Positions 33,277-40,900 of a stretch of DNA of 41,694 bases are shown piece by piece. The notes below the pieces were generated by a model. The model worked only from the letters and a program-made list of their open reading frames with translations. It made no database searches and was not told the DNA's origin. A program made the translations under genes and the position numbers. Where the stretch lies: positions 1-41,694 of the forward strand of contig CAKOVP010000007.1 in assembly GCA_934122035.1 (NCBI GenBank), written 5' to 3'. The first letter of the stretch is position 1. Every line of letters begins with the position of its first letter. This DNA comes from an uncultured Clostridia bacterium. Lineage in GTDB: Bacteria > Bacillota > Clostridia > TANB77 > CAG-508.

Positions 33277-33531
33277 ATGTTCAAAAAATTGTGGAATGCA
33301 CTTCGCGGCACAGTAAAGGAGGAAATTATTCCTCCTGAGGGTTACCAGATTCGGTACAATGATCAGGTAATAGTCGCTGTAAACAAGGCTGGCGATACTG
33401 TGCAATGGATACCAGGTGGAATGAATAACGAAAATAAATATATTCCTGGATTTTGGAAAAGCGTCTGGGAAGATGGTACAGGATTGACTCCTGACCAAAT
33501 GAGCCGTTTTATCCACTGGTATTATGAATAA
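33277..33531 (+). CDS. Unknown small protein of atypical base composition (84 aa)
   Basis: An 84-residue soluble protein rich in Trp and Tyr (PPEGYQIRYNDQ, DTVQWIPGGM, GFWKSVWEDGTG, FIHWYYE). I do not recognise the family. Its GC content is clearly higher than the neighbours, and it uses codons such as CGC, CGG, CTG-free but GGC, GTC and CAG that are rare around it, suggesting recent acquisition. It has its own promoter and terminator, with nothing else in the unit. AAGGAGG lies 9 bases before the ATG; a perfect internal complement to that site (ATTCCTCCT, 33328-33336) lies in the coding sequence and can also pair with a second AGGAGGAA copy (33317-33324), so translation may be controlled by RNA folding. 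Confidence 0.75.
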   Translation: MFKKLWNALRGTVKEEIIPPEGYQIRYNDQVIVAVNKAGDTVQWIPGGMNNENKYIPGFWKSVWEDGTGLTPDQMSRFIHWYYE

Positions 33532-33540
33532 TAAACTTGT

Positions 33541-33576
33541 AAAATAGGGTAACACGTAAAAGTGTTGCCCTATTTT
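33541..33576. terminator. Terminator of the isolated small gene
   Basis: Stem AAAATAGGGTAACAC (33541-33555) with GTGTTGCCCTATTTT (33562-33576), one G-U pair, loop GTAAAA. Strong and symmetric. Confidence 0.9.
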
Positions 33577-33822
33577 GCTATTATATATTATAAGCTGTAT
33601 TAAATGAAATAAATTTTATAATAAGAGTAAATAAAAATTTAGTGTGATTAAAAGATTATAAATAAGGACTTATTAAAAAGTAATTTCTAGCTTATAAATA
33701 AAAAATTGTTAATTATGTATGGAAAATGAGTAGAATTAATGATAAAATAAAGAAAAAAAAACAGTAAAAGTAAATGTAAGGATATATTATATATCCAAAA
33801 TCTAAGTGAAAGGATAAGAAAT

Positions 33823-34575
33823 ATGGTTATTTTTGGTTATGACATTAGAGTGTATTTTTTATTATTTATAATATATGCGGTTATTGGTTGGTGTATGGAA
33901 GTTACATGTAAGCTAATACAGTACAAAAGATTTATAAATAGAGGATTTTTAATAGGACCTTATTGCCCAATATATGGGTATGGAGCAATTTTAATAACAA
34001 TACTTCTAAAAAAATATACAGGAGATCCATTAGTATTATTTGTAATGGCAATCTTCTTGTTTACAATATTAGAGTATTTAACAAGTTATTTTATGGAAAA
34101 AATATTTAAAGCGAGATGGTGGGATTATAGTCAGAAAAAATTTAACATAAACGGAAGAGTATGCTTAAGTACAATGCTACCATTTGGAATATTAGGAATG
34201 TTTGTAATGTATGTGTCAAATCCATTTTTACTTGGAAAAATAGAAATGATACCAGAACTTCCACTAAATATATTATTTTGGAGCATACTTGTAATATTTA
34301 TAACAGATAATATTGTTTCTAGCATAGTAATGCGTTATATTAAAACAGCAGAAAAAACAGCATATAAGGAATTGGATAATACAGAGGAAATTACTAAAAA
34401 AGTAAAAGAGCTATTAACAAACAAATCTGCATTGCATAGAAGATTAATAAATGCATATCCAACATTGGAAGCTGTAAAAATTAAAATAAAAGAGAAAAAA
34501 GAAGAAATAAAAAATCATGTAGAAGAGCAGAAAAAAGAAATAGAAGAAAAAATTAAAAAGAATTTGAACAGTTAA
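33823..34575 (+). CDS. PF06541-type membrane protein (putative ABC-transporter type IV)
   Basis: A 250-residue protein with about five membrane segments in its first 190 residues and a Lys/Glu coiled-coil tail. The family pattern is clear: YAVIGWCMEVTCKLIQYKRF, NRGFLIGPYCPIYGYGA, TSYFMEKIFKARWWDYSQ and NINGRVCLSTMLPFGILG. Although named as an ABC-transporter-type protein, no function has been shown for the family that I know of, and no ATPase gene is adjacent. AAAGGA lies upstream of the ATG. A palindrome (GGATATATTATATATCC) sits in the leader just before it. The stop overlaps an oxidoreductase remnant. Confidence 0.85.
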   Translation: MVIFGYDIRVYFLLFIIYAVIGWCMEVTCKLIQYKRFINRGFLIGPYCPIYGYGAILITILLKKYTGDPLVLFVMAIFLFTILEYLTSYFMEKIFKARWWDYSQKKFNINGRVCLSTMLPFGILGMFVMYVSNPFLLGKIEMIPELPLNILFWSILVIFITDNIVSSIVMRYIKTAEKTAYKELDNTEEITKKVKELLTNKSALHRRLINAYPTLEAVKIKIKEKKEEIKNHVEEQKKEIEEKIKKNLNS

Positions 34576-34760
34576 AAGAAAATAAGAATACAACTGTATG
34601 TATAATAGGCGGTGGACTAACAGGTCTAAAGACTGCCTATTATTTATGTAAAAACTTTAAGGTGATTTTGTTAAAGAAAGATAGAATTTGCAGTAGTACT
34701 TGTGGAAAAATAATAAAAAAAACTTGCAAACAAATGTACTTATATGATATACTTTTTTAG
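34557..34760 (+). pseudogene. N-terminal remnant of an FAD-dependent oxidoreductase (DAO-type)
   Basis: The frame reads NTTVCIIGGGLTGLKTAYYL, then CKNFKVILLKKDRICSSTCG, and stops at 34758-34760 after YLYDILF. The GGGLTGLxTAYYL Rossmann motif and the following LLxKDRI strand are the FAD/NAD-binding start of DAO-type oxidoreductases, which usually continue for 300 or more residues. There is no start codon upstream (stop at 34554-34556) and no continuation, and the segment after KDRI has drifted from the usual SGNTTAKITSQHG-like form. It is therefore a decayed fragment left by deletion. It overlaps the end of the preceding gene by 19 bases. Confidence 0.75.
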
Positions 34761-34810
34761 AATAAAATCAAAAGAAAATGGTAGGCTTTGCCTTAAGAAG
34801 GGAATTAAAA

Positions 34811-35221
34811 ATGAAGTACAAGTTTGAAGTAATAGGAGAAATTGTTGGAAAGGAAAGACCAAGGGTTAATATGGCAACTGGGAGAGTATATACTCCTAAT
34901 AAAACAAAAGATTATGAATATTTAGTACAACAATATTTTAGAATGCAATATCCAAGTTATAAAACTTTGGAAGGAAGAATAAGTATAAATATAGTTGCTT
35001 ATTTAAAAATACCTAAAAGTACCAGTAAAGCAAAAATGCAGGAAATGTTAGAAAATAAAATTAGCCCAACAAAAAAACCAGATGCAGACAATATTGCAAA
35101 ATCAATTTTAGATGCGTTAAATAATTTTGTATTTAAAGACGATAATCAGGTTAGTAAAATAATGGTTGAAAAAAGGTTTGGAGAAGAAGAAAAAGCAGTA
35201 GTTACGATAGAAGAATACTAA
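34811..35221 (+). CDS. RusA-family Holliday junction endodeoxyribonuclease
   Basis: A 136-residue protein starting MKYKFEVIGEIVGKERPRVN with the acidic catalytic pattern KPDADNIAKSILDALNNFVF (near residues 89-108) and FKDDNQVSKI, as in RusA, which resolves Holliday junctions. RusA homologues are typically of phage origin; no other phage gene is near, so this is either a captured phage gene or a domesticated one. The start at 34811 has AAGGGAA 9 bases upstream; an earlier ATG at 34778 lacks a site. The next gene starts 82 bases later in the same direction. Confidence 0.87.
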   Translation: MKYKFEVIGEIVGKERPRVNMATGRVYTPNKTKDYEYLVQQYFRMQYPSYKTLEGRISINIVAYLKIPKSTSKAKMQEMLENKISPTKKPDADNIAKSILDALNNFVFKDDNQVSKIMVEKRFGEEEKAVVTIEEY

Positions 35222-35303
35222 AAAATATTGTTAAATAATCCTTTGTGTGGTAGAATATAGCAAACAAAAAGAAAAGGAGATATGGCATTAAGCCTATAGA
35301 AAA

Positions 35304-36146
35304 ATGGAAAAACAAAAAATAAAAGTATATGCATTTGTGGGACCCTCTGGAACAGGAAAAAGCTATAGAGCTCAGATGGTAGCAAGTCAAAATAATATAC
35401 ATTATATAATTGATGATGGTTTATTAATAGATGAAAACGAAGTCTTGGCTGGCACTTCTGCAAAGAAAGCCCCAACAAAAATAGAAACTGTAAGACATGC
35501 CCTATTTATAGAAAAAGATGAACAAGATGAAATGAGAAAGGCACTAAAGAAATATAAACCTGAGAGTTTACTAATTTTGGGTACATCAGATAAAATGATT
35601 GCAAAAATAAGAGAAAGCTTAGGTCTTCCAGAATTAGAAAAAACAATTTATATAAATGAAGTAGCTACAGAAGAAGAAATGGAAAAGGCAAGAAATATAC
35701 GAGTAACACAGGGAAAACACGTAATACCAGTTCCAACATTCGAAATAAAAAAGGATTTCTCAGGATATATTTTAGATCCACTACAAATATTTAGGTCTAA
35801 AGGATATGGAAATAACCCTTATATATCAGAAAAATCTATAATAAGACCTACTTTTAGCTATTTGGGCAATTTTACTATATCAGATAGCGTTTTTAGGCAA
35901 ATAGCGGAAAGAGTTGCTAAAAAAATGCCAGAAATATATGAAGTCACAAGAACTAGAGTAGAAAACTATGGAGATGGAATATACATTTATATGGAAGCGG
36001 TCATAAATTATGGTTTAAATATAATAGAAGTATTACAAAGATTTAGAAAAAATGTAAAAAAAGAAATAGAAAAACAGACTGCAATGAATGTTTTAAAAGT
36101 CGACTTAGTTGCAAAAGGACTTCATATGCCAGAAGAAAAAAAGTAG
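35304..36146 (+). CDS. P-loop NTPase fused to an Asp23/Gls24-like domain
   Basis: A 280-residue soluble protein. The N-terminal part begins VYAFVGPSGTGKSYRAQMVA, with a Walker A motif (GPSGTGKS, residues 13-20), followed by a compact domain (TKIETVRHALFIEKDEQ, LLILGTSDKMIAKI) that should bind nucleotide. The C-terminal part (about 184-275) follows the Asp23/alkaline-shock pattern: LGNFTISDSVFRQIAERVAK, MEAVINYGLNIIEVLQRFRK, NVLKVDLVAKGLHM. Asp23-type domains usually occur alone in envelope-stress proteins (AmaP/Asp23, YloU, YqhY). The combination suggests a nucleotide-controlled protein linked to envelope or lipid metabolism; it stands just upstream of cmk-plsC. A mechanism is not inferable from sequence. 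Confidence 0.8.
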   Translation: MEKQKIKVYAFVGPSGTGKSYRAQMVASQNNIHYIIDDGLLIDENEVLAGTSAKKAPTKIETVRHALFIEKDEQDEMRKALKKYKPESLLILGTSDKMIAKIRESLGLPELEKTIYINEVATEEEMEKARNIRVTQGKHVIPVPTFEIKKDFSGYILDPLQIFRSKGYGNNPYISEKSIIRPTFSYLGNFTISDSVFRQIAERVAKKMPEIYEVTRTRVENYGDGIYIYMEAVINYGLNIIEVLQRFRKNVKKEIEKQTAMNVLKVDLVAKGLHMPEEKK

Positions 36147-36262
36147 TTATGGAGATTAAAAATTATATTCTATCTAAGTAACTATAAGCACAAAAGTAGG
36201 CAATAGGTTTATAGGTAAAACCTTTTTAAAAACCTAAATATAATTTACAAGGAAATAAAAAA

Positions 36263-37573
36263 ATGTCTTTTATCGTAGCAATAGATGGACCTGCAGGAAC
36301 AGGAAAAGGAACGATGGCAAAGATGCTATCAAAAAAATATAACTTAGTAAATATAGATACTGGAGCAACATATAGATGTGTTGCTTTAGAAATGCTAAAC
36401 AAAAAAATTGGACTAGACGAAGAAGAAAAAATAGCAGAAATGCTAAAAAATATAAAGATAGAAATGTTTAACAATGGTGGAAAACAAAAAGTTTTATTAA
36501 ATGGTGAAGATGTAACAGAAAAAATAAGAAGCAAAGAAGTTACTAGGTGCGTGTCACAGGTGTCTAGTATAAAACAAGTTAGAATTGCTATGACTGGATT
36601 GCAAAGAAAAATGGCTAAAAATAAAAATGTTATAATGGAAGGCAGAGACATTGGAACAGTTGTATTTCCAGATGCTGATGTAAAAATATATTTAGATGCA
36701 GATGTGGAAGAAAGAGCAAGAAGAAGATATAAACAAAACCAAGAAAAAGGCATACAAATGTCTTATGAAGAAATATTAGAAAACATAAAAATAAGAGACA
36801 AAAATGATATGGAAAAAGAAATGGGAGCTCTTAAAGTAGCAGATGGAGCAACCGTAATAGACACAACTAAACTAAGCATTAAACAGGAAAAAAATGAAAT
36901 TTGCAAAATAATTAATGAAAAAATGAAACAAAAAAAGCTACAAGAAAAAATATATAGTGTAAGGCCAGAAACACCATTAAAAAAAATAGAAAGAAAATTC
37001 GTTAAAAGTGTATTACATATATTTTATTTAATTGTATTTAGAGTAAAAAAGAAAAATGAAGAAAATTTACCAATGAATGAGCCAATTATAGTATGTGCAA
37101 ATCATATAAATGTTTGGGACGCAATGGGGCTTGTAATTTGTAGTAAAAAAACAATAAGATTTATTGCTAAAGAGGAACTATTTCACAATCCATTTATTGC
37201 TCACTTAGGCTATTTATTTAATGTAATTCCTGTTAGAAGAGGAGCAAAAGACCTAGAATTTATGAAAATATGCCTAAAAGCATTAAAAAATGGTGAAACT
37301 CTAGGTTTATTTCCAGAAGGAACACGAAAAGGATTGGCAAAGGGGGCAAAAGTACAAAATGGAGCTGCTTATATGGCTCTAAAAACAGGTGTTAAAGTAG
37401 TTCCAGTAGGAATACAAGGAACATTTAAACCATTTCATAGAACAACATTTAATTATGGAAAACCTTTAGACTTTAGTCAATATGATGCAAAAACTCCAGA
37501 AAAAGGAAATATTGAAAAAGCTACAAAAGAAATAATGGATAACATAATTATGTTGACAAAAAAGGAAAAATAA
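36263..37573 (+). CDS. cmk-plsC: Cytidylate kinase fused to 1-acylglycerol-3-phosphate acyltransferase
   Basis: Residues 1-220 are a CMP kinase: P-loop IDGPAGTGKGTMAKMLSKKY, NIDTGATYRC, MEGRDIGTVVFPDADVKIYL, RARRRYKQ. Residues about 255-436 are a PlsC acyltransferase: the catalytic ANHINVWDAMG (H-x4-D near 280-285), RFIAKEELF, and LGLFPEGTRKGLAKG. The single protein should phosphorylate CMP/dCMP and make phosphatidic acid, joining two steps of nucleotide and phospholipid supply. In many Clostridia cmk, plsC, ispH and rpsA are separate neighbours; here the first two are fused, ispH is not between them, and rpsA follows. AAGGAAA precedes the ATG. The reading frame is continuous through the junction. 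Confidence 0.93.
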   Translation: MSFIVAIDGPAGTGKGTMAKMLSKKYNLVNIDTGATYRCVALEMLNKKIGLDEEEKIAEMLKNIKIEMFNNGGKQKVLLNGEDVTEKIRSKEVTRCVSQVSSIKQVRIAMTGLQRKMAKNKNVIMEGRDIGTVVFPDADVKIYLDADVEERARRRYKQNQEKGIQMSYEEILENIKIRDKNDMEKEMGALKVADGATVIDTTKLSIKQEKNEICKIINEKMKQKKLQEKIYSVRPETPLKKIERKFVKSVLHIFYLIVFRVKKKNEENLPMNEPIIVCANHINVWDAMGLVICSKKTIRFIAKEELFHNPFIAHLGYLFNVIPVRRGAKDLEFMKICLKALKNGETLGLFPEGTRKGLAKGAKVQNGAAYMALKTGVKVVPVGIQGTFKPFHRTTFNYGKPLDFSQYDAKTPEKGNIEKATKEIMDNIIMLTKKEK

Positions 37574-37580
37574 GGTATAA
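37553..37580 (+). promoter_or_regulatory. Promoter of rpsA inside the end of cmk-plsC
   Basis: TTGACA (37553-37558), 16-base spacer, TATAAT (37575-37580). It overlaps the last codons of the fusion gene and gives rpsA an independent transcript whose leader contains a palindromic repeat. Confidence 0.75.
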
Positions 37581-37592
37581 TAGCAAACAGAA

Positions 37593-37626
37593 AATCGCCC
37601 AATAGGGATGCCCCTTTTTGGGCGAA
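37593..37626. repeat. Intergenic palindromic repeat copy in the rpsA leader
   Basis: ATCGCCCAATAGGGATG then CCCCTTTTTGGGCGAAT. Lies between the internal promoter and rpsA, so it is transcribed into the rpsA leader. Confidence 0.85.
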
Positions 37627-37685
37627 TGTTTCGGAACAATTAAGTCTAAATAGACACAAAATTATTATAGAAATGAAGGTTTTTT

Positions 37686-38789
37686 ATGGGAAAATTTGAA
37701 GATAATTTAACATTTGAAGACGTAATAAATCAAACACTAAAACAAATAAAACCAGGAACATCTATAACTGGAACAATAGTAGAAATAAACAGTAAAGAAG
37801 AAATATTTGTAGATATTGGTTATAAAGCAGATGGAATTATACCAAGAAATGAATATTTTAGTGAAAATAATATGCTTCCATCAGAAGAACTAAATGTTGG
37901 AGACAAAATCAAAGCTGATGTTCTAAAACTAAATGATGGACAAGGTAATGTTTTAATGTCTTGTAAACATGCTAAAATAAAAGAGATTAGAAATGAATTT
38001 AAACAAAAAGTAGAAGAAAATAAAATCTTTGAAGAAGTAGTAAAACAAGTAAATAAAAATGGGCTAGTAGTTTTATATAAAAATCTAATTAGAGTTTTCA
38101 TACCAATTTCATTATCAGATGTTGGAAGAGACGAAGATATAAACGAATATAAGGGGAAAACAGTTAGATTTAAAGTAATTGAAAACGATGAAAGAGCTAA
38201 AAAAATAATTGGATCTGTAAAAGAAGTTAAAGAAGAAGAAAAGAAAAAAGCTCAAGAAGAATTTTGGAACAATATAGAAATTGGAAAAAAATATAAAGGA
38301 ACTGTAACAGCATTAAGCGATTATGGTGCATTTGTAGATATTGGAGGAGCTCAAGGATTACTACATATATCAGAAATGACTTGGGGAAGAAATCAAAATC
38401 CAAGAGATATATTAGAAGTAGGACAAGAAATTGGAGTTAAGGTAATTGAATTAGACAAAGAAAATAAAAGATTCAAACTCACATACGATAAAAAAGGTCC
38501 AGATCCTTGGAATAAAGTAGAAGAAAAATATCATATTGGAGATGTTGTAAAAGTAAAAATTTCTAACTTAATGCCATTTGGTGCTTTTGCAGAACTTGAA
38601 AAAGGTGTAGAAGGATTAATACATATATCTCAAATATGTGAAAGAAAAATATCAAAACCAGAAGAAGAGCTAAAAGTTGGCCAAAAAGTAAATGCAAAAA
38701 TAATAAATATTGATTTGGCCAATAAAAAAATAGAACTTTCTGTTAGAGAGATTGAAGGAACATCACAAGAATATAAAGAAAATGACTAA
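37686..38789 (+). CDS. rpsA: S1 RNA-binding domain protein (ribosomal protein S1-like)
   Basis: A 367-residue RNA-binding protein with four S1 modules. Module 1 starts GTSITGTIVEINSKEEIFVD; module 2 is diverged (VVKQVNKNGLVVLYKNLIRV); module 3 is a strong match (GKKYKGTVTALSDYGAFVDI, GLLHISEMTWGR); module 4 is strong (GDVVKVKISNLMPFGAFAEL, GLIHISQICERK). Gram-positive S1 homologues usually have about four modules and help mRNA binding or translation, less essential than in E. coli. It follows cmk-plsC as in many Clostridia and is probably driven by its own promoter at 37553. Ends with an acidic tail. Confidence 0.92.
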   Translation: MGKFEDNLTFEDVINQTLKQIKPGTSITGTIVEINSKEEIFVDIGYKADGIIPRNEYFSENNMLPSEELNVGDKIKADVLKLNDGQGNVLMSCKHAKIKEIRNEFKQKVEENKIFEEVVKQVNKNGLVVLYKNLIRVFIPISLSDVGRDEDINEYKGKTVRFKVIENDERAKKIIGSVKEVKEEEKKKAQEEFWNNIEIGKKYKGTVTALSDYGAFVDIGGAQGLLHISEMTWGRNQNPRDILEVGQEIGVKVIELDKENKRFKLTYDKKGPDPWNKVEEKYHIGDVVKVKISNLMPFGAFAELEKGVEGLIHISQICERKISKPEEELKVGQKVNAKIINIDLANKKIELSVREIEGTSQEYKEND

Positions 38790-38819
38790 AAAATGATAAA
38801 ATAATAAGTTAAATTAAAA

Positions 38820-38851
38820 TTGCCCAAAATGGGAAGTCCCCATTGGGCGAA
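38820..38851. repeat. Intergenic palindromic repeat copy before typA
   Basis: TTGCCCAAAATGGGAAG then TCCCCATTGGGCGAA. Its right end is directly followed by the typA ribosome binding site (AGGGAG, 38853-38858), so a hairpin here would sit at the edge of the initiation region. Confidence 0.8.
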
Positions 38852-38866
38852 GAGGGAGAAAATAAA

Positions 38867-40675
38867 ATGAACAATAAAAATATTAGAAATATTGCAATAA
38901 TTGCTCACGTTGACCATGGTAAAACAACTTTGGTTGATGCACTTTTAAAACAAAGTCACGTATTTAGAGCAAATGAACAAGTAGCAGAAAGAGTAATGGA
39001 CTCTGGAGATATAGAAAAGGAAAGAGGAATTACAATTCTTTCTAAAAATACATCTGTTATGTATAATGGAGTAAAAATTAATATAGTAGATACTCCAGGA
39101 CATGCTGATTTTGGTGGAGAAGTTGAGCGTGTATTAAAAACTGTTGATGGTGTTTTACTATTAGTAGATGCTTTCGAAGGACCAATGCCTCAAACAAGAG
39201 AAGTTTTAAAGAAAGCATTAGCACTTAACCTAAAACCAATAGTTGTAATAAACAAAATAGATAGACCAGGTGCAGAACCAGAAAAAGCATTAGACAAGGT
39301 TATAGAATTATTTATCGAACTTAATGCAACAGATGAACAATTAGATTTCCCAGTTATTTATGCATCAGCTAAAAATGGAATTGCAAAAATGAATTTATCA
39401 GATGATTCAGACAATATTACTTGCATATTTGATACAATAATAGACAAAATTGAACCACCTGCTTGTGATATGGATGGAACAATGCAAATGTTAGTATCTA
39501 ATATAGACTATGACGATTATTTAGGAAGAATTGCAATAGGAAGAATTGAACGTGGTAAAATAAAGAATGGAATGCCAGTTTCAATTTGTAAACAAGAAAA
39601 AAATACACAAGGAAAAATTGCTAAATTATTCACATATATGGGATTAAAAAGAGTTGAAGTTGATGAAGTTGATGCCGGAGATATAGTTGCTATATCAGGT
39701 ATTCCAGACATTAGCATTGGAGATACAATTTGTGATTTAGCAAATCCAGAAAAAATTCCATTTGTAAACATAGATGAACCAACAGTTTCTATGACATTTA
39801 GTGTAAATAATGGACCTTTTGCAGGACAAGAAGGAGAATTTGTTACATCAAGACACATCAGAGACAGATTATTCAAAGAGCTAGAAAGAAATGTAAGTTT
39901 ACGTGTTAAAGAAACAGCTTCTCCAGATAGCTTCGAAGTTTGCGGACGTGGTGAATTACACTTATCTGTATTAATAGAAGAAATGAGAAGAGAAGGATAT
40001 GAACTTCTAGTATCTCGTCCAAAGGTTATTTTCAAAGAGATTGATGGTGTAAAATGTGAACCAATAGAGGACTTAGTTGTAAACGTACCAGACGATGCAA
40101 TCGGAACAGTTATAGAAAAATTAGGAAGACGTAAAGCTGAAATGAAGAACATGGAACCAGCAGAAGCCGGACATACAAAAATAGAATTTAAGATTCCAGC
40201 ACGTGGACTAATTGGTTATAGAACAGAATTCTTAACAGATACAAAGGGAACTGGAACAATGAACTCAATATTCGATTGCTATGAACCATACAAGGGAGAC
40301 ATTCAAGCAAGAACAAGAGGAGTTTTAGTTGCATTCGAACAAGGAACATCAATTACTTATGGATTATACAATGCTCAATTAAGAGGAGAATTATTCATAG
40401 GACCTGGTGTAGAAGTTTATGAAGGAATGATAGTTGGTATAAACTCTAGAAACGAAGACATTTCTATAAACGTATGTAAAGAAAAGCACCTTACAAACAC
40501 AAGAGCTTCAGGATCTGATGATGCATTAAGATTGGTTCCCCCAATTCAATTATCACTAGAAAAAGCAATAGAATTCATTGCAGAAGACGAACTTGTTGAA
40601 GTAACACCAAAAAATATTAGACTAAGAAAAGTAATATTAAACAACAAAGACAGAGAAAAAGCTGCAAGAAGATAG
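38867..40675 (+). CDS. typA: GTP-binding ribosome-associated protein TypA/BipA
   Basis: A translational GTPase of the EF-G/LepA group that aids ribosome assembly and stress or cold growth. G motifs are clear: AHVDHGKTTLVDALL (P-loop), KERGITI, DTPGHADFGGEVER, NKIDRPGAEPE and SAKNG. C-terminal domains follow, with FEVCGRGELHLSVLIEEMRR and RGLIGYRTEFLTDTKGTG, and the TypA-specific end region. The ATG at 38867 gives MNNKNIRNIAIIAHVDHG and 602 residues; a TTG at 38843 lies inside the palindromic repeat and is not the start. AGGGAG is 8 bases before the ATG. A terminator and another repeat follow. Confidence 0.97.
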   Translation: MNNKNIRNIAIIAHVDHGKTTLVDALLKQSHVFRANEQVAERVMDSGDIEKERGITILSKNTSVMYNGVKINIVDTPGHADFGGEVERVLKTVDGVLLLVDAFEGPMPQTREVLKKALALNLKPIVVINKIDRPGAEPEKALDKVIELFIELNATDEQLDFPVIYASAKNGIAKMNLSDDSDNITCIFDTIIDKIEPPACDMDGTMQMLVSNIDYDDYLGRIAIGRIERGKIKNGMPVSICKQEKNTQGKIAKLFTYMGLKRVEVDEVDAGDIVAISGIPDISIGDTICDLANPEKIPFVNIDEPTVSMTFSVNNGPFAGQEGEFVTSRHIRDRLFKELERNVSLRVKETASPDSFEVCGRGELHLSVLIEEMRREGYELLVSRPKVIFKEIDGVKCEPIEDLVVNVPDDAIGTVIEKLGRRKAEMKNMEPAEAGHTKIEFKIPARGLIGYRTEFLTDTKGTGTMNSIFDCYEPYKGDIQARTRGVLVAFEQGTSITYGLYNAQLRGELFIGPGVEVYEGMIVGINSRNEDISINVCKEKHLTNTRASGSDDALRLVPPIQLSLEKAIEFIAEDELVEVTPKNIRLRKVILNNKDREKAARR

Positions 40676-40678
40676 AAA

Positions 40679-40729
40679 AATTGATTCTTTGAGAGAAAAC
40701 AACTTCGCTCGAAGAATCAATTCTTTTTT
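40679..40729 (+). terminator. Terminator of typA
   Basis: 15-bp stem (AATTGATTCTTTGAG 40679-40693 with CTCGAAGAATCAATT 40708-40722, one G-U) followed by CTTTTTT. Confidence 0.9.
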
Positions 40730-40761
40730 GCCCCCAAAGGGGCGTCCCTATTGGGCGAAAA
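40726..40761. repeat. Intergenic palindromic repeat copy
   Basis: TTTTGCCCCCAAAGGGGCG then TCCCTATTGGGCGAAAA, immediately after the typA terminator. Confidence 0.8.
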
Positions 40762-40800
40762 TTTTGTCGAACGATTCCTCTGGAAAATATATAAACTTTA

Positions 40801-40828
40801 TTGCAAAAAAATGAAAATGTAGTATAAT
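40801..40828 (+). promoter_or_regulatory. Promoter of the antisense-like small RNA
   Basis: TTGCAA (40801-40806), 16-base spacer, TATAAT (40823-40828). The transcript should start at about 40834-40835, exactly at the first hairpin of the RNA. Confidence 0.7.
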
Positions 40829-40840
40829 ATTATTGTAACA

Positions 40841-40855
40841 ACGACAAGACATAAT
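40841..40855 (+). repeat. Direct repeat copy 1 (antisense loop)
   Basis: ACGACAAGACATAAT, identical to 41055-41069. It forms the hairpin-1 loop of the small RNA. Confidence 0.95.
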
Positions 40856-40900
40856 GTTACACTAAATTTTAGGGATAAACCACCGCAATGAAAATTGCAA

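Noticed and set aside
34778..34810. Upstream ATG for the RusA gene
   Set aside because: No ribosome binding site before it, and the added residues are not like the family start; AAGGGAA precedes the ATG at 34811.
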